Source: Allorhizobium ampelinum S4
GTDB taxonomy: Bacteria > Pseudomonadota > Alphaproteobacteria > Rhizobiales > Rhizobiaceae
Assembly: GCF_000016285.1 (NCBI RefSeq)
Contig: NC_011981.1
Coordinates: 310,001 to 374,000 of the forward strand
Length of the DNA: 64,000 nucleotides
Reading direction: 5' to 3'
Shown here: piece after piece, positions 54,042-62,195 of the stretch
Layout: each line of letters starts with the position of its first letter
Position numbering within the stretch: position 1 is the stretch's first letter
Position numbers and translations under genes: made by a program
Notes under the pieces: model-generated
Database searches by the model: none
Told to the model about the DNA's origin: nothing
Seen by the model: the letters and a program-made list of their open reading frames with translations, nothing else

Positions 54042-54340
54042 TCTGATACGGCCAGAACAGCGTCCAATAGACCCGGAAATCGCTCATCGATCTCTTCGCG
54101 GCGCAGCTCGTTCAAGTGCGTTGGTCCATCTGTGCGGGTAAAAACCAGGCCGCCCTCTCTCAAGACTTTAAAGTGGTGGGACATGCTGGACTTCGGCCGG
54201 CCCCCATCCAGTGCAGAGCATGTGGCCCGTCCCTCATTTGAAAGCTGACGCACGACGCCCAGCCGTACAGGGTCGCTGAGGGCGTAGAGCACCTGGGTGA
54301 GAGTAACGTCTTTCAAAGCGGGATGTGGGATGGCGCGCAT
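54029..54340 (-). CDS. ArsR family HTH transcriptional repressor
   Basis: A 103-residue winged-helix repressor. VLYALSDPVRLGVVRQLSNEG (about 18-38) and the recognition helix KSSMSHHFKVLREGGLVFTRTDG (about 50-72) are typical. The metal-binding ELCVCDL motif of ArsR/SmtB metal sensors is absent (the position reads ATCSALDGG), so it probably senses an organic or redox signal. It is divergent from the Old Yellow Enzyme gene across 98 bp that carry a perfect inverted repeat, so it most likely represses that gene and itself. Confidence 0.92.
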   Translation of the reverse strand: MRAIPHPALKDVTLTQVLYALSDPVRLGVVRQLSNEGRATCSALDGGRPKSSMSHHFKVLREGGLVFTRTDGPTHLNELRREEIDERFPGLLDAVLAVSDEPG

Positions 54341-54373
54341 GATTCATTCTAGCATCACAAGGTGTTGTTGCAA

Positions 54374-54393
54374 AGTTCGATTGTAATCGAACT
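54374..54393. promoter_or_regulatory. Perfect 9-2-9 inverted repeat, ArsR operator candidate
   Basis: AGTTCGATT-GT-AATCGAACT lies in the centre of the 98-bp gap between the ArsR and Old Yellow Enzyme genes, 34 bp before the ArsR start and 46 bp before the reductase start. Size and symmetry suit an ArsR dimer. Confidence 0.65.
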
Positions 54394-54438
54394 ATCGAAA
54401 ATATATATGTGCATTTATAACGATCAATTGGAGTCTCC

Positions 54439-55530
54439 ATGTCATCCTTGTTTACCCCTTTCACACTCAAAGGCATAACACTGCGAAATCGCATTGCGGT
54501 ATCGCCGATGTGCCAGTATTCGGCCGAGGACGGCATCATCAATGACTGGCATCACGTCCATCTGGCTGGACTCGCGCGCGGCGGGGCAGGTTTGGTGGTC
54601 GCTGAGGCGACAGCGGTATCGCCGGAAGGCCGGATCACTCCCGGATGCGCAGGCATCTGGAACGATGAGCAGATTGAGCCTTGGAAAAAAGCGGTGCATT
54701 TGATGAAGGCGGCAGGTGCCGTTCCCGGGATTCAGATCGGACACGCGGGCCGCAAAGCGAGCGCCAATCGTCCATGGGAGGGAGACGACCATATTTCCGG
54801 GTCTGACCCGCGTGGCTGGGAAACGCTGGCACCATCCGCCATTGCGTTCGGAGCAAATCTTGGCAAGGTGCCGCAGGCCATGACCCTTGCCGATATCGAG
54901 CGTATCACGGCAGACTTTGTCTCTGCGGCGAAGCGGGCGCTGGCCGCTGGCTTTGAATGGCTTGAGCTTCACTTTGCTCATGGCTATCTCGGACAAAGCT
55001 TCTTTTCGACCTGGTCTAATAAGCGCACAGACAATTATGGCGGTGACTTTGACGGACGAGCCAGATTTCTGCTCGAAACGCTCGCTGCTGTTCGCGATGT
55101 CTGGCCCGAACATTTACCGCTTGCCGCTCGCTTTGGCGTGACCGAATTCGACGGTTCGAACGACCTGGAAGAGGGGATCGAAATGGTTCGCCGCTTCAAG
55201 GCTGGCGGCCTCGACATTATTGATGTCAGCATTGGCTTCTCCACACCGACCGCGAATATTCCGTGGGGGCCTGCTTTCATGGGGCCGATCGCCCAACGGG
55301 TACGGCGTGAGGTTGGACTTCCCGCCACCACGAGCTGGTTCATCAGCGAGCCAAAGCAGGCCGATGCACTGATCGCAGACGATTTTGTAGATATGGTGTC
55401 GCTTGGCCGCCCGCTGCTTGCCAACAGCCATTGGCCTTATCAAGCGGCGCTTGAGCTAGGTATCGACAAGCCGTCCTGGACACTTCCCGCACCATATGCT
55501 CATTGGCTGGAACGCTACAGAACGGCCTGA
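54439..55530 (+). CDS. NADH:flavin oxidoreductase, Old Yellow Enzyme family (YqjM-like)
   Basis: A 363-residue FMN enzyme that reduces activated alkenes such as enones with NAD(P)H. FMN and active-site marks are NRIAVSPMCQYSAEDG near 17-32, with Cys and Tyr at the YqjM positions, GIQIGHAGRKAS near 97-108, ELHFAHGYLGQSFFSTWSNKRTDNYGG near 176-202 (His-x-x-His pair present) and SLGRPLLANSHWPYQAA near the C-terminus. Family length is normal. Divergent from the ArsR gene, so probably induced by a reactive substrate. Confidence 0.93.
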   Translation: MSSLFTPFTLKGITLRNRIAVSPMCQYSAEDGIINDWHHVHLAGLARGGAGLVVAEATAVSPEGRITPGCAGIWNDEQIEPWKKAVHLMKAAGAVPGIQIGHAGRKASANRPWEGDDHISGSDPRGWETLAPSAIAFGANLGKVPQAMTLADIERITADFVSAAKRALAAGFEWLELHFAHGYLGQSFFSTWSNKRTDNYGGDFDGRARFLLETLAAVRDVWPEHLPLAARFGVTEFDGSNDLEEGIEMVRRFKAGGLDIIDVSIGFSTPTANIPWGPAFMGPIAQRVRREVGLPATTSWFISEPKQADALIADDFVDMVSLGRPLLANSHWPYQAALELGIDKPSWTLPAPYAHWLERYRTA

Positions 55531-55555
55531 ATCTGAACAGACCGTCGCGACAGAA

Positions 55556-55588
55556 TAACCACCGCGATTAAGGAAACCGCGGTGGTTA
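55556..55588 (+). terminator. Hairpin terminator after the Old Yellow Enzyme gene
   Basis: TAACCACCGCG / CGCGGTGGTTA is a perfect 11-bp stem with an 11-nt loop, 26 bp past the stop codon. The run after it (CAGTTTG) is only weakly T-rich. Confidence 0.65.
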
Positions 55589-55754
55589 CAGTTTGTAATC
55601 TCTGCAAAAAATGGCGCGATAGAAAAGAGCGGCAGTCTTTGCGACAGAGGCTCGCCGCTTCTGTCGCACGGTCCAACCCAGGCCGGATGACTTGCCAATA
55701 TTATGGGCGATGCCCCAAAAGAACATAAATCAGCGACTTAGTTAATAAAACGAG

Positions 55755-55915
55755 GTCTCTAACAGTCTGTTCAAGAATTGCTGCTGGTCTGGCGAAAATG
55801 GTGATTTTGAGAACCGGAACGGAGCGTACTTAACGTACGTGAGTACAAGCATTCCAGGAAAAGTGCGAAGCAGTTTTTCGTTTGGAAATGCGATTGCATC
55901 ATTCAAGCGCAGAAA
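55755..55915. repeat. Composite of rhizobial intergenic-repeat-like sequences
   Basis: The first part (about 55755-55842) includes GCTGCTGGTCTGGCGAAAAT and a CGTAC-TTAAC-GTACG hairpin (55827-55841). The second part (about 55849-55893) resembles the first palindrome of a RIME element: GCATTCCAGGAAAAGTGCG, then AGTTTTTCG and GGAAATGCG. The naming comes from my recollection of such elements in Rhizobiaceae and needs a search; the internal symmetries are visible directly. Confidence 0.4.
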
Positions 55916-55939
55916 TTGCCATTTGCAGACGGCCAGCGG

Positions 55940-56218
55940 CTATTCTTGGACGGACTGTAAGGTCCGTATCTTTTTGGGACCTGTGCTATTCATCTCAAGG
56001 GATACAGAATAACTCGCGGCTATGGTGAACGGCCAGCGGGTATCGTTTACCGCCACAGAACGGAAATCCAACATTGAAGCGAACTGTCTGTCCTGATCCA
56101 CACATGCTGTGGCCACAGCGTTATAACTATTGGTAATCAACCCACGGCCTGCAGGAATTAGGAAGTCTGAAATCGACCTGTTAGCGTCATTTTGACTAAA
56201 GCCAAGACCTGAGAGTGA
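55940..56218 (-). pseudogene. Possible 3' fragment of an unidentified gene
   Basis: The minus-strand frame ending at 55940 reads GFSQNDANRSISDFLIPAGR, then GLITNSYNAVATACVDQDRQ, then FASMLDFRSVAVNDTRWPFT and on to a stop. It has a natural residue balance and lower GC than its neighbours, unlike a shadow frame. It has no start of its own: upstream it runs antisense into the amidase gene. It may be the tail of a gene cut by rearrangement. Confidence 0.35.
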
Positions 56219-57574
56219 GTGAACCTGGTGGCGAAACCCTTTCCTCAGACGATTACCCAAGCTCAAGGCCAGTTTCTGGAAGGATTGTCGCCCCTCTCGG
56301 TCGTCAAGACGTGCCTTGAGCGTATCCAGGAACAGAACGATAAACTTGGGGCGATGATCTTCATAGCGCGTGCGGAGGCGCTTGAAGAAGCGCAAAAAGC
56401 GGAAGCGGCAATTCGAGCTGGAAAACGAATTGGCCCGCTGCACGGTATTCCCGTTGCGATCAAAGACATGATCGATGTTCGTGGCTGGCAAACGACCGGT
56501 GGATCTCACCTGCTCCATGGGGACCATGCAGTGAACGACGCCCGTTGTGTGGCAAACCTGAGATCGGCTGGCGCGATCATTATTGGCAAAAGCAATCTGC
56601 ACGAACTCACGGCAGGCAACCACGATAATCCCTGGTACGGAAAGGTTGTCAATCCGCTGGACGCCGAAAGAGGCACCGGCGGAACGAGCAGCGGTTCGGC
56701 GGCAGCGGTAGCAGCGGGCTTTTGTATCGCCGCCATCGGAACCGACACCGGTGGATCGAACCGCTCAACCGCCGCAGCGACCGGTCTCGTGGGGTTCAAG
56801 CCAACCAATGGTGTCATTGACCCGACAGGCACGATGCCCACCGCGCCGACCTTCGATACAATCGGTCCAATCGCTAGAAACGTGGCGGATGCCCGTCTGC
56901 TTCATTATGCCATGGCAGGAATCGATACGCCGGAGAAGAGACGTGTGTCGGTTGCGGGAATGCGAATTGGTCTGTGCCCCGATTTATATGCAGCAGCGGT
57001 TGACCCCGCAATTGCAACCGCACATGACGCGTTTCTGGCCTTAGCACGAAGGGCGGGCGCGCAAATCCAGGTCCTCCCATTCCGGTTTGCCCGCGAGGTT
57101 CGCGAAGCAGGGCTGACAATCCTGGTGTATGAGTTCACGGCTTTCTATGGCCCGCTTGTCGAAGCGCATCCCGGGCGGGTTGGGGCAGCGGTTCTCGCGT
57201 TTCTATCGAATGGAGCCTTGATTTCAGAAGCCGCCTATCGATCAGCGCTCGCGTACCAAGCGCAAATCCAAGGTGAATTTCACAGACTGTTGTCAGAAGT
57301 CGATGTTCTGCTGACGCCAGTTGTGCCGGGACTTGCACCACGGCTGTCGGACGAGCAGACGGCAGTGGGAAACGACTTCATGCCTTATGGCCTGGCCGGA
57401 GGTCACTTTCGCCGCTGGGCAAACTTTTTCGGTGTACCAGCGCTTGCAATGCCGGTGCCCATGGCGGGTGCGCTTCCAGCATCCATCCAGATCACAACGC
57501 CTAGAAACACGGAAAACTATCTGTTTTCCGTCTGCGAAGCTTTGAGCCGACTGGAGACCGGCTCGACCTGTTAA
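56219..57574 (+). CDS. Amidase (amidase signature family)
   Basis: A 451-residue amidohydrolase that would release ammonia or an amine from an amide. The Ser-cisSer-Lys triad is visible: Lys in PVAIKDMIDVRGWQTTGGS (near 80-98), the cis-Ser in GTGGTSSGSAAAVAAG (near 151-166), and the nucleophile Ser in GTDTGGSNRSTAAATGLVGFKPT (near 172-194), where the usual GGSIR reads GGSNR. No signal peptide. The start is a GTG at 56219 with only GAGAG upstream. It stands 33 bp before an amino-acid binding-protein gene, suggesting that the imported compound is an amide, for example an amino-acid conjugate. Confidence 0.9.
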   Translation: MNLVAKPFPQTITQAQGQFLEGLSPLSVVKTCLERIQEQNDKLGAMIFIARAEALEEAQKAEAAIRAGKRIGPLHGIPVAIKDMIDVRGWQTTGGSHLLHGDHAVNDARCVANLRSAGAIIIGKSNLHELTAGNHDNPWYGKVVNPLDAERGTGGTSSGSAAAVAAGFCIAAIGTDTGGSNRSTAAATGLVGFKPTNGVIDPTGTMPTAPTFDTIGPIARNVADARLLHYAMAGIDTPEKRRVSVAGMRIGLCPDLYAAAVDPAIATAHDAFLALARRAGAQIQVLPFRFAREVREAGLTILVYEFTAFYGPLVEAHPGRVGAAVLAFLSNGALISEAAYRSALAYQAQIQGEFHRLLSEVDVLLTPVVPGLAPRLSDEQTAVGNDFMPYGLAGGHFRRWANFFGVPALAMPVPMAGALPASIQITTPRNTENYLFSVCEALSRLETGSTC

Positions 57575-57607
57575 ATCTGCCATCAACAAAAAAAGGGGAA
57601 TTAAAAC

Positions 57608-58393
57608 ATGAAAAAGATCGCAATTGTACTGTCCGTCATCGCCGCAACATTCGGCATGACCAAGCCGTCCTCCGCTGCTGACGATGTCATTCGTTTCGGC
57701 GTGGCCGCTGAGCCTTACGCACCGTTCTCAGTAAAAGATGCCAGCGGCAAATGGCAGGGTTGGGAAATCGACCTCATGGACGCCGTTTGCAATCAGATGA
57801 AGGCCAAGTGCGAGATCGTTGATGTCGCATGGGACGGCATCATCCCGGCTCTGCTTGCCAAGAAGTTCGACGTTATCTGGAGTTCCATGTCGATTACCGA
57901 CGAGCGCAAGAAGGTCATCGACTTCACGGACAAGTACTACTACTCTCCCAACGTGCTCGTTGGCGCAAAGGCTGATACACGCAGCTTCGATGTCGCCAAG
58001 CCCGAGACCTTCAAGGGCATTACCGTTGCAGCGCAAAGCTCCAGCCTGCAGGCCACCTACATGCAGCAGAAATTCAACGGTATGTCTGACCTCAAGCTCT
58101 ATCCGACCCTTGATGATGAGATTGCCGACATACAGGCAGGCCGCGTCGACCTCATGGCCGCAGCTGGCATCCAGATCCAGGACTTCCTGAGCAAGCCTGA
58201 GGGGCAGGCTTACGAAATCAAAGTGACATTGCCTCACGAAACGATGTTCGGTTATGGCGACGGCGGCGGCCTACGCAAGGAAGATACCGCACTGAAGGAC
58301 AAGTTGAATGCCGCTCTCAAGGCGGTGCGCGCCAGCGGTGAATACGATGCGATCACCAAGCGCTATTTCAACTTCGACATCTATGGCGAATGA
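57608..58393 (+). CDS. Polar amino-acid-type ABC transporter substrate-binding protein
   Basis: A 261-residue SBP_bac_3 protein. The signal peptide MKKIAIVLSVIAATFGMTKPSSA is cut before ADDVIRFG. Typical ligand-lobe motifs are EPYAPFSVKDASGKWQGWEIDLMDAVC (near 33-59), MSITDERKKVIDFTDKYYYSPNVLVG (near 97-122) and the final YDAITKRYFNFDIYG. AAGGGGA precedes the ATG. It heads a transporter made with the two permeases at 58464-59874. The acidic pocket suggests a basic ligand (ornithine- or opine-like) but this is a guess. Confidence 0.92.
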   Translation: MKKIAIVLSVIAATFGMTKPSSAADDVIRFGVAAEPYAPFSVKDASGKWQGWEIDLMDAVCNQMKAKCEIVDVAWDGIIPALLAKKFDVIWSSMSITDERKKVIDFTDKYYYSPNVLVGAKADTRSFDVAKPETFKGITVAAQSSSLQATYMQQKFNGMSDLKLYPTLDDEIADIQAGRVDLMAAAGIQIQDFLSKPEGQAYEIKVTLPHETMFGYGDGGGLRKEDTALKDKLNAALKAVRASGEYDAITKRYFNFDIYGE

Positions 58394-58412
58394 TGATCGA
58401 GTGAAGGGTTGG

Positions 58413-58434
58413 AGCCGGTCCTTCATGGCCGGCT
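58413..58434 (+). terminator. Hairpin with T-rich tail after the binding-protein gene
   Basis: AGCCGG / CCGGCT (58413-58418, 58429-58434) with a 10-nt loop is followed by TTTCTTC. It looks like a weak intrinsic terminator that would lower transcription into the permease genes. Confidence 0.5.
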
Positions 58435-58463
58435 TTTCTTCAAACTCGACGAATTGATGCGGC

Positions 58464-59186
58464 ATGGATGCAAATATGGCCTGGTTCACTTTACTCAGCT
58501 TTGGCGACCAAGGCTGGAGCGACGAGCTGCTGCAAGGCGCGTGGCTCAGCATCAAGATTTCCCTCAGTGCCTACCTCATCGGGTTGGTGCTTGGGCTAGT
58601 CGGCGCCATTGCCAAACTGTCGAAGAGCGTCGTGGCCAGATCTTTTGCCGGCACCTACACGACAGTCATCCGGTCTGTCCCGGATATTCTCGTTATCTTT
58701 TTGATCTATTACTCGGCGACCGACGCCCTGAGCTATTTATTGAGCATGTCGGGCCTGTCGGTTGAGTTCCAGCTGAATGGCTTTATTGCTGCCGCGATCT
58801 CGCTTGGCGTCGTCCAAGGTGGCTACAGCACGGAAGTATTGCGCGGCGCAATCGTCGCCGTGGCTCGCGGTCAGACCGAAGCAGCCTTTGCAGTGGGACT
58901 AACGCGCAAACAAGCGTTCTTCCTGGTGATCATCCCACAGATGTTGCCGCTGGCGCTGCCGGGGCTGGGTAATCTATGGCTCATCGTCCTCAAGGAAAGC
59001 TCATTGGTAAGCCTCATCGGGTTCACAGAACTGGTGCTGGTCGGCAAGATGGCCGCCGGTGCCACGCGGCACTACCTGCTTTTCTATGCGGCGGTCGGCG
59101 TGGTGTTTCTCATTATGTCCGGCGCGTCCACGCTTGTGTTCCATTATCTCGAAGTGAAGACTTCTCTCACCTGGAGGCGTAAATAA
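58464..59186 (+). CDS. Amino-acid ABC transporter permease, HisQ-like
   Basis: A 240-residue permease with five or six hydrophobic segments. The N-terminal LLQGAWLSIKISLSAYLIGLVLGLVGAIAKLS near 23-54 and the EAA-like loop VARGQTEAAFAVGLTRKQAFFLVIIPQMLPLALPGLGN-like near 136-170 are typical of the His/Glu/Arg group. An in-frame ATG four codons later is an alternative start. It precedes the HisM-like gene by 1 bp. No ATPase gene is seen in the window for this transporter. Confidence 0.92.
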   Translation: MDANMAWFTLLSFGDQGWSDELLQGAWLSIKISLSAYLIGLVLGLVGAIAKLSKSVVARSFAGTYTTVIRSVPDILVIFLIYYSATDALSYLLSMSGLSVEFQLNGFIAAAISLGVVQGGYSTEVLRGAIVAVARGQTEAAFAVGLTRKQAFFLVIIPQMLPLALPGLGNLWLIVLKESSLVSLIGFTELVLVGKMAAGATRHYLLFYAAVGVVFLIMSGASTLVFHYLEVKTSLTWRRK

Positions 59187-59187
59187 G

Positions 59188-59874
59188 ATGTCTGATTTCG
59201 GATCTTATCTCTCCGGTGAACTTATCACAGGCTTGCAGACGACAATTGTGCTGTTCCTGGCTTCTGCTATCACCGGCAACCTGTTGGCGCTTCCGGTGGC
59301 GCTGGGCAGGATATCCACGCGGAAGTGGATCAGATATCCTGTTATCGGTTTCATGCTCTCGTTTCGCGGCACACCGCTTCTGGTCCAGCTTTACATCTTC
59401 TACTTTGGCGTCGGCCAGGTTCTGGCAACAGTTCCGGCAATCCGCTACAGCCCTCTTTGGCCGCTGTTGCGCAGTGCAAATGGCTATGCTTACGTCGTGC
59501 TTTCGTTGAATACTGCCGCCTATTGTGCGGAAATTTGGAGAGGTGCCATTCTCGGCCTCCCGATCGGGCAAAGCGAGGCGGGTCGCTCGCTTGGATTGTC
59601 CAAACAACGAATCACTGTATCAATCCTGCTTCCTCAGGCATTCCGGCTGGCGCTTCCGGCGATTGGCGGCCAGAACATCCTACTTTTGAAGGGAACAGCG
59701 CTGACCGCCGCCATTACGGTTTTTGAGACAATGGCAACGGCCAACCTTGTTCGCGCCCAGACCTTTCGAACCTACGAGCCGCTGCTCGCAGCAGCTCTTG
59801 TCTACTTTGTCCTGGCCTCGATCATCACCTCTGGCTTCAAATATATGGAAACCCGGTTGGCTTCCCGATACTAA
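59188..59874 (+). CDS. Amino-acid ABC transporter permease, HisM-like
   Basis: A 228-residue permease with LITGLQTTIVLFLASAITGNLLALPVALGRIS near 11-42, FRGTPLLVQLYIFYFGVGQVL near 61-81 and the EAA-like loop LPIGQSEAGRSLGLSKQRITVSILLPQAFRLALPAIGGQ near 125-163. A GGAGG site precedes the ATG. It forms a heterodimer with the HisQ-like subunit. It is followed by the LysR gene on the same strand. Confidence 0.92.
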   Translation: MSDFGSYLSGELITGLQTTIVLFLASAITGNLLALPVALGRISTRKWIRYPVIGFMLSFRGTPLLVQLYIFYFGVGQVLATVPAIRYSPLWPLLRSANGYAYVVLSLNTAAYCAEIWRGAILGLPIGQSEAGRSLGLSKQRITVSILLPQAFRLALPAIGGQNILLLKGTALTAAITVFETMATANLVRAQTFRTYEPLLAAALVYFVLASIITSGFKYMETRLASRY

Positions 59875-59913
59875 TCGAGGCCTCTTTGCTGTTTCTCGTC
59901 AATGGAGGCTAGG

Positions 59914-60864
59914 GTGATCCCAGGGGATGTGGATTTTACACCGCGTGAGGTCGAGGTCTTTGCGGCGGTCATGTTGCATGGCACGACGACGAAGGCGGCC
60001 GATGCCCTCGACATCACCCAGCCAGCAGTTAGCAAAATCCTGTTGCAGCTGACGAACAAGGCTGGCTTTCCGCTATTTCGCAACCATCGTCAGCGTTTGA
60101 TCCCGACACCGGAAGCCCACATGCTCTATGCTGAGGTGCGCCGGTTGTTCGAGACGGTTCGCGGAATATCGCAAATCGCGAAGGAAATCCGGGAGCTCCG
60201 GAGTGGCCGTCTCAACATCTCAGCCCTGCCTGCTTTCGGGTCGACGCTGATGCCTTCGATCATTGCAAGCTTCACGAAACAATATCCCGACGTCGCCATA
60301 ACCCTGGATATCAGGAGCTCGTCGACAATCATCCAGCGGGCGGGGCGAAATCAGCTCGATATCGGTGTCGCGTCAGAGGTCAACGATGAGACACCGTCGG
60401 TGGTTCGGCGTGCACTCATTGCCACCCCTCCGGTCTGCGTCATGCCCAAGGGCCATCCGCTGAGCAAACTTTCCGTCGTCCAACCAGACGATTTTGACGG
60501 CTTGAATTTCGTGTCGTTGGGCGTCGGTGATCCGATGCGCAAACAGCTTGACGAACTCTGTGAGCAAAGAGGGGTGAACCGCTCCCTCAAGGTTGAGGCG
60601 GCACTTTCGCATTCCTGTATTAATCTGGTTGCCAACGGGGTTGGGGTGACGGTGGTGGATCGCCTTTCCGCTTGGATGGCAAAAGACCTGCCAATTGAGA
60701 TCCGCGACTTCCAGCCGCATCTCGACATCAATCTTAGCGTCTATAGACCATGGGGCACAATCGCCTCGTCTGTGGCCGACACCTTCATCGAGCATCTTAT
60801 CCAGTCGACGCGGGAATATATGAACGTCGTTGACCGTGGGATCAAAGCCCTCAGCGAGCAGTAA
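59914..60864 (+). CDS. LysR family transcriptional regulator
   Basis: A 316-residue regulator. The N-terminal HTH reads FTPREVEVFAAVMLHGTTTKAADALDITQPAVSKILLQL-like (about 7-46), and the effector domain starts GRLNISALPAFGSTLMPSIIASFTKQYPDVAITLDI. A GTG at 59914 with GGAGG 5 bp upstream is preferred to the ATG at 59902, which has no ribosome site. It resembles regulators of octopine, nopaline and arginine-type catabolism in size and style (OccR/NocR-like), which matches the ornithine cyclodeaminase-like neighbour, but that link is inferred. Confidence 0.93.
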   Translation: MIPGDVDFTPREVEVFAAVMLHGTTTKAADALDITQPAVSKILLQLTNKAGFPLFRNHRQRLIPTPEAHMLYAEVRRLFETVRGISQIAKEIRELRSGRLNISALPAFGSTLMPSIIASFTKQYPDVAITLDIRSSSTIIQRAGRNQLDIGVASEVNDETPSVVRRALIATPPVCVMPKGHPLSKLSVVQPDDFDGLNFVSLGVGDPMRKQLDELCEQRGVNRSLKVEAALSHSCINLVANGVGVTVVDRLSAWMAKDLPIEIRDFQPHLDINLSVYRPWGTIASSVADTFIEHLIQSTREYMNVVDRGIKALSEQ

Positions 60865-60897
60865 TACGAAGATTCATTGAAAATGACTCTTCGTATT
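60863..60897. terminator. Long hairpin at the end of the LysR gene
   Basis: AATACGAAGA (60863-60872) and TCTTCGTATT (60888-60897) form a 10-bp stem. After one mismatch a second helix TCATT-GAA-AATGA continues it. The left arm begins at the stop codon (GTAATAC). CCTTTTG follows, so it can end plus-strand transcription. Confidence 0.6.
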
Positions 60898-60901
60898 CCT
60901 T

Positions 60902-60944
60902 TTGAAAATATCTCAAGCCTCTGACGCATTGGAGATATTTTCAA
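60902..60944. terminator. Second hairpin between convergent genes
   Basis: TTGAAAATATCTC (60902-60914) and GAGATATTTTCAA (60932-60944) are perfect 13-bp arms with a 17-nt loop. It is 95 bp from the stop of the minus-strand aminotransferase gene and could act as its terminator or as a protein site. Confidence 0.5.
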
Positions 60945-61038
60945 TGTCTTCAAGTCGAGGATGCGTCAGCATGTCAGAGACTTGGTATAAGCTGTAGGGA
61001 AGGCAGGCTTCGTGGATCGACGACGCCCACCACGGTGA

Positions 61039-62187
61039 TTATCGTGTCAGGCTATCGACCAGTTCAAAAAGCCTGCGGATATCGTGCTCTTCATTGTAGA
61101 CGTGTGGAGTGATCCGCATTTTGGTGCCACGAACGGTGACAAAGGCCTTGTTGTCCTTCAGGTTTCTGGCGAAATCCGGCCGGAAACGCTGTCCGAGCTC
61201 TATAACCGATATGTGCGGTGCGCGGAGGTCCTTCCGGGGACCTTCAAAGCCCCGCGCTTCCGCTTCCTTCCAGATCAATTCGTTCAGATGCACCAGGCGC
61301 TCGAAGACCGCAGTCGATCCCCAGCTCTGCAGAAGCTCGAGCGAACGAATGGCAATCGGCAGCACGGCGAAGTCAGACCGTTCGCCCATGTCGAACCGGC
61401 GCGCACCCGGAAGATAATCTGGCATAGTTTCAAGGTAGAAATCCGGCCGCTCCCCGCCCTTGCGGTTCCACGAATGGAATTCGATCGGCTTGCCGGCTTC
61501 CTGCCATTTCTTGTCGGCATAAAGGAATGCCAAACGATAAGGGCCGAGCAAAAACTTGTAGGTTGCAAAGGATAGGAAGTCAGGGCGTATCCTGGAGACA
61601 TCGAAGGGCACGGCGCCGACCCATTGCGTACCATCCATCACGAGGGCAGCTCCGACCGCATGGGCCGCATCGGCGACGACCTCGATATCGACGCTCATGC
61701 CCTCGAACCAATGGACGATGGTACCGGCCACGACCGACACAGGAACGGTTGAGCCCTTGATGGCGGCTGCGAGCGCTGAACCCCACTCCTGGTCAGGACG
61801 ACGAGGCACCGTTACAACCGTCGCTCCCTTCTTCTCGGCCAATTCATACCAGGCATAGCGGTGCGACGTATGCTCGTTGTCCATCATCATGATGACGGAG
61901 CCAGGCGTAACGTGAACATTTGCTGCGGCAACAGCGATCCCATAGCTGGTTGCCGGAATAACGCCGACGTCGTCGATGGATGCTCCGACGAACGATGCGG
62001 CAAGCTCCCTGACGCGCTCCACCTCGTCATAGTAGGAGTTGATGGTCATGTCCCAGGGAGCCGCCTTGACCAGAACCCCATCGCAACCGGCCTCAGTGGC
62101 GATGTTCGGGATCGGCGACATGTAGGCCGCATCGAGGTAGATCACGTCTTCGGGAATTGAAAACGCATGTCTTTGGCTGGGAAGCAT
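61039..62187 (-). CDS. Class V aminotransferase family PLP enzyme
   Basis: A 382-residue pyridoxal-phosphate enzyme of the cysteine desulfurase/isopenicillin-N-epimerase-like branch. VIYLDAAYMSPIPNIATEAGCDG near 16-38 is the family N-terminus, HSxxRYAWYEL and VVADAAHAVGAALVMDGTQWVGAVPFDV near 185-212 bracket the cofactor Asp, and the Schiff-base Lys lies in FLSFATYKFLLGPY near 219-232. The ATG at 62187 has GTGAGGATT upstream; a GTG at 62199 overlapping the ornithine cyclodeaminase stop is an alternative. Its partner gene is the cyclodeaminase, so it may transaminate or cleave the same amino compound. Exact reaction unknown. Confidence 0.85.
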   Translation of the reverse strand: MLPSQRHAFSIPEDVIYLDAAYMSPIPNIATEAGCDGVLVKAAPWDMTINSYYDEVERVRELAASFVGASIDDVGVIPATSYGIAVAAANVHVTPGSVIMMMDNEHTSHRYAWYELAEKKGATVVTVPRRPDQEWGSALAAAIKGSTVPVSVVAGTIVHWFEGMSVDIEVVADAAHAVGAALVMDGTQWVGAVPFDVSRIRPDFLSFATYKFLLGPYRLAFLYADKKWQEAGKPIEFHSWNRKGGERPDFYLETMPDYLPGARRFDMGERSDFAVLPIAIRSLELLQSWGSTAVFERLVHLNELIWKEAEARGFEGPRKDLRAPHISVIELGQRFRPDFARNLKDNKAFVTVRGTKMRITPHVYNEEHDIRRLFELVDSLTR

Positions 62188-62195
62188 GTCAATCC

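Larger units (their letters stand above)
55531..56218. other. 688-bp gap with terminator, repeat debris and a possible gene fragment
   Basis: No intact gene is supported. It holds a hairpin after the reductase gene (55556-55588), a composite of dispersed-repeat-like sequence (about 55755-55915) and a minus-strand open segment (55940-56218), each listed separately. The disorder suggests that insertions and deletions have taken place here. Confidence 0.5.
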
